Of a stretch of DNA of 64,000 nt, positions 56,720-64,000 are shown piece after piece. This DNA comes from Leishmania donovani (taxonomy: Eukaryota; Euglenozoa; Kinetoplastea; Trypanosomatida; Trypanosomatidae). The number at the start of each line of letters is the position of its first letter. The first letter of the stretch is position 1. Below the pieces are notes generated by a model. The model worked only from the letters and a program-made list of their open reading frames with translations. It searched no databases and was not told the origin of the DNA. The stretch covers positions 405,211 to 469,210 of the forward strand of contig NC_018246.1 in assembly GCF_000227135.1 (NCBI RefSeq). Direction: 5' to 3'. The position numbers and the translations under genes are program-made.

Positions 56720-59700
56720 ATGAACGACTACGATGAACTCTACGAAGACGACTTCGAGGATGACGAGCTTGGCTCTGTCGCCGCCAAGTCGGCCTCGTGC
56801 CGCGCTGCGTCCATGTCAACGCCGCATCACTCTGTTCCTGCCACCCACGGAACGGCCTCAAAGGGCGGAGTGGTAAACTCCACAGCCGCGGGCCATAGCG
56901 GTGCCGCAGCTAAGCCTGGGATGGAGAGTGCTCCACGACGGCCCATGTGTTCCTTGGGCTCCAGCTTCTCCAGCTACCAATCATCTTCGGCTGACCCGCT
57001 GCTGCGGTCAGCACACGAGCTCTGCTCCTCCTCGTCGCACTCCTCGTCCACGTCGTCGTCCCGACATCACACGAACCCTAAGCACCCTACCAAGGACAGC
57101 GGCAGCACTCCATCTGCTGCAGAATCCGTCAAAGGCCATCGAGGCTCGCCGGGCACCGATGGCGCCAACGCTGTAGTGGTCGCGTCTGGTTTTGTTCGCA
57201 CACCCACGTCGCCAAGCAACCTCAGCGCTGTCACCCGCGCCTCTGCGCGCCCCTCCGTTGCACAAATGCCTGGGCAGCGCGAAATCGCCTCTAGTGGCGC
57301 CCCGAAGGCGTACGCCAAGCTCGACAGTGATGACGGGGCGCAGGTGGTCGCCAGCATGGGTGGGAAGCAGCTGCTACCGACGTCTCCTTCCGAGGCGTCA
57401 GCGACCGAAACCGCGGCGTCCTCTTGCACCTCCTTTCACTCAACGTCACACGCTTCCTTGTCGCCGGGCCGCGCTGAATCCTCGCGCCACGGTATGCCGA
57501 GTGCCGGGAGCGGCAGCGTCTCGGAAACGGGCGCAAAACACCTCCAACGCGTCAAGTTCGCGGGGCATGCCTCGCGAAGCTCGTCGGACTCATCCTGCAG
57601 TAGCGACGATGATGGCGGTAGCGGCTGTGGGCGGCGTCACGGCACCTCTCCGCCCCCCTTCGCCTCCGCCGCAGCGCCCCCGGCGGCCGCGGTGGAGCCT
57701 GGCATTGAGGCACCGGTCACGCGTAATGTCTCCGCCGAGCGTCGCCACTCCAGAAGCGGCTCGACCACAACCTATAGTAGAAAAAAGTTGCTACACCAGT
57801 CGAACTACACCTCGGTGGGTGTGCTGGAAGAGGACGACGACCGCGGTCATCGCCGCACCCCGGCCGAGATCGACGCTGCAGCGGCCCCAGTCGATGATGA
57901 AGAGGAGGGAGAGGAGGGTCACGAGGACGCAAACGCCAGCGACACCATGTCACTCGTGGCGACAGTGGCAGCACAGCGGCAACGCTTGGCCTCCTCGCCG
58001 TCGGGTGCCCGCTCGGACTTCTTCACGAGCCTCACCCCATCCACCTCTGCGGGCTCGTCGCTTACGAGCCACCAAACCCCCTCCCTCCACACCACTACGG
58101 CAACGCCATCATCCTCAATGGCACCGACGACACGCTCCTCATCGAATCGTGTGCCGCCGCAGAGCGGGCCTGACAGCTTTAGTGCTCACAGCAGCAGCAG
58201 CCCAAAAAACTCAGCCTCTGCTGTGGCACTGCAAACCTCAAGCAGCAACGCCTCCCCACCTAGATCTGCTTTACCCGAAGCCGCACCAAAGACGCGAGCG
58301 GCAAGCGGTGCTGCACTGCGCGGCGCCATTCAGCGGCGTCAGGTCGCCACCGTTTGCAAAGATGCGATGGATGCACGGCTCTTGGATGGTGTCAGCGACT
58401 CACAGCGATCATATGACGACAGCAGTGGCATCGGCACCGACGAGGGTCATGTGAAGAAAAAGCCGCAGAGAGATGCGAGGTCGAAACAGCTGTCGCCGCC
58501 GCTCCCGCCGTCGAGGACCTCCCAGCTTTCGACCACGACGTCCGAAGATGCCTCCCTTTCTAAAGTGGGCACCGCAAAGACCAAAGGGCACACGAAAGCG
58601 TCGACCACGGCGGCCAAGGACGGCGACGCGCCTGAGTCGGGCGAGCGTGCGGCGCTGCTGGCGCGCGTGGCGCAGCTCCGCGAGGAAATAGCCACGTGGG
58701 ACAGTCGCATTGCACGGCAGCGCGCCTTAATGAGAGCAGAGGCGGGGCGGTCGGGCGGTGCGGCGGCTTCCTCGCCAAAGTGTCGCTCCGCCGACGGTAC
58801 AGGCGTGGCACGAAGACGCGGGGGCTCGAACGGCGGCAAGCGGCGCTCTGAGTCGGTGGAGCAGGCGCTACACACGCAGGCCGACGCCAAGGGCGACGGT
58901 CGTCCCGCCAACGCACGACTCACGAAGCTGAGGCAGGAAAACGAGCAGCTCGAGGCCCAGTACGCGCGCCAAGGCGCCGGGGGGGCGGAGATGAACGTGC
59001 AGGCGCTCGTGGTGCGGGCAGACATCCAGCTGCAAAAAGTTCGGCTGCGGCTAAAGGAAGTCACGGCCGTGCGCCGCGCTCTCGAAAACCGCGACAAGCG
59101 TGCTGCGCACACCATCAAAGAGGTGCACCGTCGCATGCCGACGGCCGATGAGCTGGAGGAGCGGCAGCACAACGAGGGTATTTACTCACGCAAGGGTCTG
59201 CTGCGCACGGTGAAGGAGCTCAAGGAGAACCTCGAACGCACACGCGCGGCGACCAAGATGATGAAGGCCATGTGCGCTGAGCTCGAAGCGCACGTGCGGC
59301 GCAAGCACCTGTCGTCCATCACGCCGAAGGAGTACGAGGCACTCTGCGCCACTCGTGACGCCAATGCGAAAGCGATTGAGAAGCACAAAAATGCCATCTC
59401 CGTCTACACAATCGCCTTCGCGCATGAACTGCGCAACGGCTCGAAAGCCGCGTGTGGTGGCGATGCTGGGGTTTGTGCTACGCAGTCAAGTCGCAGCTCC
59501 TGCACGACGTCGCCATTCAAGCCCGCCATCTCGCCAGCTCGGGCGGGGGCGATAGTGAAAGAGCAGCAGCAAATAATTGCCGAGCACGAGGCGAACAAGG
59601 CTGACCGTCTGCTTCAACAGAAGAGGACACTGCTGGACCGCAAGCAGGAGCTGCAGGCAAGCATCAACACGCTGTCGCAGCGTGTGGAGAAGTACAACGA

Positions 59701-60649
59701 GCAGATCAAGGCGAATCACGCGCAGGCAGGGCTCAGCTACTTCGATGCCAATTCTGCCACTGCTGCCAATGCTGGCGCGCCCCTGTACGCCGTCGGTGGC
59801 AGTGGCCCAACCCGCTCGACGCCGGCGACGACGTCAGCGGTGTCTGCGCGAGATGGCGGCGTCCTGGCTGCGGGAAGCGGTGCTGTGGCGGCGCGCAAGG
59901 GGTCGCTGCGAGATGTACTGCGCTCTCCCGTGAAGCGTCGCATTCAGGCAATGGCCGCGGCGGCAGAGGCGAAGGGCGGAGGCGGCACGGCGCGCAAGAG
60001 AACCCGGGAAACTGCGAATGGTCCCGCCGCACTTTCGAGCCTTGGCTTCGACGCTCTCCCAGCGCTGGTGCAGACGGGCAAGCGCGCCGCACGCGCCGAG
60101 CACCGGGCATCTTTGCCTGCCCTGACAGCGGTGTTAGACTCACCAGTAAAGGGGGCGGCGGCCCAGATGGGCAGCAGCATCGAAGCTGGTGGCGAGATGT
60201 CAACCTCACCACGCGATGCCATCGAAGAGGAAGCTGACGACCGCGACAGCATCGAGGCCGTGCTGCGCAAGATCGACGCGGACAACGAACGACTTGGTTA
60301 TGATGTGTTTGGGTTGGAGGGCAGAGAGAGAGCCGCGCCGCCGGCGTTCCTGCAGAATCTTCATGACGCCGACGCGGTGAAAGCGGCGGGCAACGCCCCC
60401 GGTGATGGTGGCACATTTGAGGAGGAGTCGGTGCCTCACAAAGTCAAAGAAGGTTACAGCGGTGGCTACGCCGGTGGAGCCGGTCACCACGATCATGCCA
60501 CCAGCGCGGCGGAACGCCGGCATGGTGTTTATGACAGGGCAGTGCAGGGCGAGCCACCAATGGAGGAAGAGGAGGCAGAAGAGGAACTCAGTGCCGGCAA
60601 GAGTGACGAGTCTGGGAGGTCGACGCCTGAGTGGCTGCGGGACGGCTAG
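56720..60649 (+). CDS. Coiled-coil protein with acidic N-terminus, function unknown
   Basis: The first in-frame ATG gives 1309 aa (MNDYDELYEDDFEDDELG). Residues ~20-640 are Ser/Ala/Pro/Thr-rich and probably disordered, with an acidic patch near 390. From ~645 the protein is helical: ~647-675 (LLARVAQLREEIATWDSRIA), ~735-805 (LTKLRQENEQLEAQYARQ; VRADIQLQKVRLRLKEV), ~822-905 (LLRTVKELKENLERTRAATK; SITPKEYEALCATRDANAKA) and ~945-1003 (QQIIAEHEANKADRLLQQKR). The C-terminal ~300 residues are again low complexity, with a basic stretch near 1070-1090 (RSPVKRRIQAM, KRTRE) that may be a nuclear signal. A YxDDFE-type acidic start plus long coiled coils occurs in several ciliary and centriolar proteins, and flagellar location is a reasonable guess only. 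No family is recognised. Confidence 0.85.
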   Translation: MNDYDELYEDDFEDDELGSVAAKSASCRAASMSTPHHSVPATHGTASKGGVVNSTAAGHSGAAAKPGMESAPRRPMCSLGSSFSSYQSSSADPLLRSAHELCSSSSHSSSTSSSRHHTNPKHPTKDSGSTPSAAESVKGHRGSPGTDGANAVVVASGFVRTPTSPSNLSAVTRASARPSVAQMPGQREIASSGAPKAYAKLDSDDGAQVVASMGGKQLLPTSPSEASATETAASSCTSFHSTSHASLSPGRAESSRHGMPSAGSGSVSETGAKHLQRVKFAGHASRSSSDSSCSSDDDGGSGCGRRHGTSPPPFASAAAPPAAAVEPGIEAPVTRNVSAERRHSRSGSTTTYSRKKLLHQSNYTSVGVLEEDDDRGHRRTPAEIDAAAAPVDDEEEGEEGHEDANASDTMSLVATVAAQRQRLASSPSGARSDFFTSLTPSTSAGSSLTSHQTPSLHTTTATPSSSMAPTTRSSSNRVPPQSGPDSFSAHSSSSPKNSASAVALQTSSSNASPPRSALPEAAPKTRAASGAALRGAIQRRQVATVCKDAMDARLLDGVSDSQRSYDDSSGIGTDEGHVKKKPQRDARSKQLSPPLPPSRTSQLSTTTSEDASLSKVGTAKTKGHTKASTTAAKDGDAPESGERAALLARVAQLREEIATWDSRIARQRALMRAEAGRSGGAAASSPKCRSADGTGVARRRGGSNGGKRRSESVEQALHTQADAKGDGRPANARLTKLRQENEQLEAQYARQGAGGAEMNVQALVVRADIQLQKVRLRLKEVTAVRRALENRDKRAAHTIKEVHRRMPTADELEERQHNEGIYSRKGLLRTVKELKENLERTRAATKMMKAMCAELEAHVRRKHLSSITPKEYEALCATRDANAKAIEKHKNAISVYTIAFAHELRNGSKAACGGDAGVCATQSSRSSCTTSPFKPAISPARAGAIVKEQQQIIAEHEANKADRLLQQKRTLLDRKQELQASINTLSQRVEKYNEQIKANHAQAGLSYFDANSATAANAGAPLYAVGGSGPTRSTPATTSAVSARDGGVLAAGSGAVAARKGSLRDVLRSPVKRRIQAMAAAAEAKGGGGTARKRTRETANGPAALSSLGFDALPALVQTGKRAARAEHRASLPALTAVLDSPVKGAAAQMGSSIEAGGEMSTSPRDAIEEEADDRDSIEAVLRKIDADNERLGYDVFGLEGRERAAPPAFLQNLHDADAVKAAGNAPGDGGTFEEESVPHKVKEGYSGGYAGGAGHHDHATSAAERRHGVYDRAVQGEPPMEEEEAEEELSAGKSDESGRSTPEWLRDG

Positions 60650-62912
60650 CGGGTGAACCGCAGCATTGTTCTCCCCATCCCTAACTTCCTCCCCACTGCC
60701 GTCACAGCGTCCCCTCTCTCGCTCGACTTCTCTCTCTATCCTGCCATCCATCCTGACACCTCCAAGCCAGCGCGCTCCATCAATGCCTCCAGCTGCTCCC
60801 CACCCCCTCACCCACCCACCCATGGTGCCTTTGTGTGCCTCCTGCAGCCCGTCGCGGCTGATGCGAGCACCGCTTTCGGCGCATAATTTGTTGGTTGCTG
60901 TTTTTATTTTCAGTAGGGGCGCGCTGCGTGCGCGTACGCGTAAAGTGCGGACGGGCGGTGGTCCAAGCTTACTGAGCGAGAGAGAGACACGCACACCGTG
61001 CTGGTGCGTGCCTGTATAATTAGATGCTCTATATAGAGACAGCAGAATGCAACGAAACGAAATGTGAGAGAGGGAAGGCGAGAGGCGGAACGGCAAGAGC
61101 CGCAGACGGGGGGGGAAGACGAGCAGGCAAGGTGGGAGCCTCACCTCATCACTCGGTCTTCGCCTGTTTTCCTCACATATGTGCATACGTCTGCGCGCAC
61201 CGGCTTCTGTATCGCCGGTGGGGCCTCGTTCTTCTGTTCTTTCTGATCCTCTTGCTTGCCGTTTTTCCCAGCGCTTGAGCCGTCGTCCACACCCACATAC
61301 ACAGACGCACGGGCAGTGCGTCTCTGTATGTGGGTATGTGTGCTCCACTTCTCTTCCAGTCGTCGTTTTTGGGTGTGCTCGGTGCATGTATGGCCGGTGT
61401 GTAGATAAAGCGCCGCCTCTTCTCCTTCGGATGGTCTGTCCTTGTGTTGCGTATATGTGCATGTACAGAAATATGCACACGCACACATCTCTATGCATGT
61501 ATATATGTATATGTGTGTATATAGATGTATATGAACATGTTTGCGGGCAAGGGGGCATGGCGTAACAGCCTATCCCTCGTATACGTGTGTGTGTGTGTGT
61601 GCGTGTATGGATGTGTGTATATATATAATATAGAATGCATTTGTGCATATTTGTGTCTCTGGCCGTGTACGCTACCTGTATCTTCTAGTCGTCGCCCTCT
61701 TTCTCTGTCGCTCGCTGCGGCTGTTTACGGCCCTCTTCTCCATGACGCCTCTGATGCTCGACTGCCCTTCTCTTTCTCTGCGCCGTGTGTGCATCTGTAC
61801 GTGCGCTCGCGGTTTACACGCCTCCCGGCAAAGGTCTAGAAGCCCCCTCTATTGTTGTTGCTATACACTGCCACCACTCTCTGTTCATCAGTTTCTCGCG
61901 GTGCTCCGCCCAAGCCTTCGCTCTCCCTCTCTCGCCACCATCACCGCCACCGCCACCGCCACCCACACCCCTGGCGTCTCTTCAAGGTCAACAACGTCGG
62001 TGGTGGATCGGAAAGGATGTAAAGATGCACGAGCGATTTAAGACATGCAAGATCCGATGACGCCTCCGTCAGGTTGCACTTTACATGGAGTATTGTGTGT
62101 TTTTTTTTCTGCGGATGTGTATGCTCGTGTGTGTGTGTGTGTGTACGTGTGTGTCAAAGCCGCACACGCGCCGTCGCCCATTCGTTGACCTGTGCCCAAT
62201 GTCTTGTCGACTCCTCGTCCAACCGTCGCTCTCCGTGACGCCAAACATTTTCTCATCTCTCACCCCCTTCCTCCGACGGCACCTTGCTGTCGCCGTTGTC
62301 GCATACATACCCGCACACCAGCAACGCAAAGAGCCAGCGCAGCGCCCATCAAGGCCTGAGCTCTTCCGCTCCCGAAGCTCCGCCCACCTTCAGTCAACAT
62401 CACGTCAAGCGCACTCAGCGCCACGGCAACGAGTTGAACACTCGCGAAGGCGCGCGCAGACGTAAACACTTATACGCACACACTAGAGCGTCTCCTCGGC
62501 CTCCCCACACGGCCACGCTCAACCAAACCGCAAACACGCGCACTAGACATAGTTCATGATCCTACATAAAAGTGCATAGATCGATTTGTGGAGGGAAAGA
62601 GTGAGAGCGGTGGACCGACAGCAGCCTTGTCACTTCGTGTCTCTCTGTGCCGACGGGCCTGAAAACGTTCCACACCTAAAACCTTTTAAACTCGTATCGC
62701 CCGTGGCGTCGTCTGTCGTGAGTAGTCCTTGCCCTCGCCACCCCCCCCCCCTCTCAGCCCCTCTCGTCTTCGTCGTTGGGTGCTCGTGTTGCAGCTAACG
62801 GGCCTTGTTGTCTTCTTTGATTGCACACTTACATGTGTATATCGCGCTGTTCAGCGCTGCCGCCGCCTCCCCTCCACCCCACCGCGCACTTGGTTATCGC
62901 ACAGCTCTGTCG
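60650..62912 (+). other. Intergenic region upstream of the carrier gene
   Basis: No gene is supported. Around 61460-61640 the DNA is unusually AT-rich, with TATATATGTATATGTGTGTATATA-type repeats, against the GC-rich background. There are (CCGCCA)n near 61940-61965 and GT tracts near 62127-62155. Near the 3' end, C- and T-rich tracts with AGs at 62756-62757 and 62793-62794 are candidate spliced-leader acceptors (UTR ~155 or ~118 nt). Confidence 0.55.
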
Positions 62913-63947
62913 ATGTCCAGCAGTGAGAAGAAGCATGCCGCGTGGGTGGATGTAGTCGCCGGCGGCTTTGGCGGGGCGCTCGCCAAGTCTCTCCTCAGTC
63001 CTTTTCAACGCATCGTCGTACTGCAGCAACTCGGGCAGCACAAGAGCTACAGCATCGCCCAACTGGTGCGTCACATATATGCGCAGGAAGGCTTGAAAAG
63101 CTTCTGGCGCGGCAACCTCACCTCGATGGTGATTCGAGTGCCGTACAGCGGCATTCAGTTTTTGCTCTACACCCAGCTCAAGTTCTTCTTCCAAGATTGG
63201 CTGGATCGTCGTCATGCCGCCGCGGCGCTGTCTGGCCACCAGGCGGACGGTAGTAGCGATAACGACAACGCGTCCAGCGCCGCGACATCGCGCGGGCTGG
63301 GGATGGAGAAGTTCGTCATGAAGTGCGGCGCCGGCGGCATCTCGGCCACGATCGCCGGCGCTGCCGTCTACCCGGGCGAAGTTGTCCGCCTCCGCCTCAT
63401 GTCTGGCGAGAAAAAGTTTACCGGCATTGCTCATACGTGCGGGCTCGTTTATCGGGAGACGCGCTCGCTGCGCAACTTCTACCGCGGCCTCGGGGCGTCG
63501 CTCATGCAGCGCGTGCCAGACATCCTAGTCAGCTTCGCTACGTACGAGACGATCAAGTACGCCGTGCTGGACAGCCCCGACCCGCTCCTCTTCAAGGACA
63601 ATGACGCGGCGCGAAACGTGCTGTCAACGATGGTCGGTGGCTCCGCCGCGGCGATAGCCTCCATCCTCGTAGCGTTCCCACTCGACGTAGCGAAGCGGCG
63701 CATCGGCATGTCTGGCCAAGGCACCGACAAGACAGTTTACCGCGGTGTCGGCGACTGCCTGCGACAGATCTACGCCAAGGAGGGCGTCCGTGGCTGGTAC
63801 GCTGGGGCCTTTGTCGAGGCGGTGCGGTGTGTGCCGCAGGTGATCCTCATGTGGATGTTCATCGAGGTCATTCAAAAGAAGTTGTCACCCTACGCGAGAG
63901 TGGCATCCGCCGAAGACGAGATGGCGAAGCGGAAGAAGGGTCCTTGA
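62913..63947 (+). CDS. Mitochondrial carrier family (SLC25) protein
   Basis: The first in-frame ATG gives 344 aa (MSSSEKKHAAWVDVVAGGFG), the usual carrier length plus a short insert. The threefold repeat is clear. Repeat 1: SPFQRIVVLQQ (~29) with GLKSFWRGNLTSMVIRVPYS (~65-85). Repeat 2: YPGEVVRLRL (~153) with LRNFYRGLGASLMQRVP. Repeat 3: FPLDVAKRRIGMSG (~255) with VRGWYAGAFVEAVRCVP. These correspond to the Px[DE]xx[KR] signature and the following [FY][RK]G boxes. The first signature lacks the acidic residue (P-F-Q-R-I-V), so one salt bridge of the matrix gate is altered. An insert of ~30 polar residues (GHQADGSSDNDNASSAATSR) lies between repeats 1 and 2. Carriers sit in the inner mitochondrial membrane; similarity to the CoA/nucleotide-type subgroup (SLC25A16/A42) is an impression, and the substrate is unknown. 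Confidence 0.93.
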   Translation: MSSSEKKHAAWVDVVAGGFGGALAKSLLSPFQRIVVLQQLGQHKSYSIAQLVRHIYAQEGLKSFWRGNLTSMVIRVPYSGIQFLLYTQLKFFFQDWLDRRHAAAALSGHQADGSSDNDNASSAATSRGLGMEKFVMKCGAGGISATIAGAAVYPGEVVRLRLMSGEKKFTGIAHTCGLVYRETRSLRNFYRGLGASLMQRVPDILVSFATYETIKYAVLDSPDPLLFKDNDAARNVLSTMVGGSAAAIASILVAFPLDVAKRRIGMSGQGTDKTVYRGVGDCLRQIYAKEGVRGWYAGAFVEAVRCVPQVILMWMFIEVIQKKLSPYARVASAEDEMAKRKKGP

Positions 63948-64000
63948 TGCGTGCAGTGCTCTGCGCCCCCGTCCCCCCACCCTCGCATCCCTCTCTCCAT

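Noticed and set aside
60206..61648. 480-codon minus-strand frame
   Set aside because: It overlaps the 3' end of the coiled-coil gene in antisense and continues in AT/CA repeats; all convincing genes here are on the + strand.
1..64000. tRNA, rRNA or snRNA genes
   Set aside because: I looked for GGTTCGA-type T-loops with a matching acceptor stem and found only isolated matches inside protein genes; a tRNAscan/Infernal run would settle it.

Overview
This window looks like nuclear DNA of a kinetoplastid protist, most likely a Leishmania species. The coding frames are long, intronless and GC-rich, and every convincing gene lies on the + strand, as in one polycistronic transcription unit. Genes are separated by 0.7-5 kb of pyrimidine-rich, CA/GT-microsatellite-rich DNA, and most have a pyrimidine tract followed by an AG upstream, as expected for spliced-leader trans-splicing. 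The spacers carry SIDER-like and ingi/L1Tc-related retroposon remnants typical of Leishmania. From memory, tandem 4-coumarate:CoA ligase-like genes upstream of cytosolic PheRS beta recall Leishmania chromosome 19; I could not check this.

Layout. 0-10 kb: the 3' end of one 4-coumarate:CoA ligase-like gene and a complete second copy with a mitochondrial-type presequence; each is followed by a SIDER-like retroposon. The first retroposon is split by a 99-N gap flanked by a perfect 311-bp duplication, probably an unmerged assembly overlap. 10-22 kb: an LST8-type TOR-complex WD40 protein with large insertions, a TruA-fold pseudouridine synthase homologue whose catalytic aspartate position is glutamate, a small CIR_N/Cwc25-like candidate splicing factor, and cytosolic phenylalanyl-tRNA synthetase beta. 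23-33 kb: two large adjacent proteins of unknown function, both with basic presequence-like N-termini and both carrying two copies of what looks like the same strand-helix unit. 34.5-36 kb: a SIDER-like head joined to a degenerate ingi-type element (DIRE) that keeps the end of an APE endonuclease domain and a poly(A) end. 37.7-40.7 kb: a diacylglycerol/sphingosine-kinase-family lipid kinase. 42.4-53.9 kb: one 3815-codon frame for a low-complexity protein with C-terminal membrane segments. 54.5-54.9 kb: a small tail-anchored protein, possibly Sec61 beta-like. 55.0-56.3 kb: a second DIRE with reverse transcriptase and RNase H remnants, interrupted by another 99-N gap, whose last 310 bp nearly match the end of the first. 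56.7-60.6 kb: a coiled-coil protein with an acidic N-terminus. 62.9-63.9 kb: a mitochondrial carrier (SLC25).

The genes do not form one obvious pathway. Several are predicted to be mitochondrial (acyl-CoA ligase-like enzyme, TruA-like protein, the paired unknown proteins, the carrier). I found no convincing tRNA, rRNA, CRISPR or minus-strand gene. Start codons below are the first in-frame ATG unless stated, because many open frames extend upstream only through non-ATG codons. All comparisons were made by eye.
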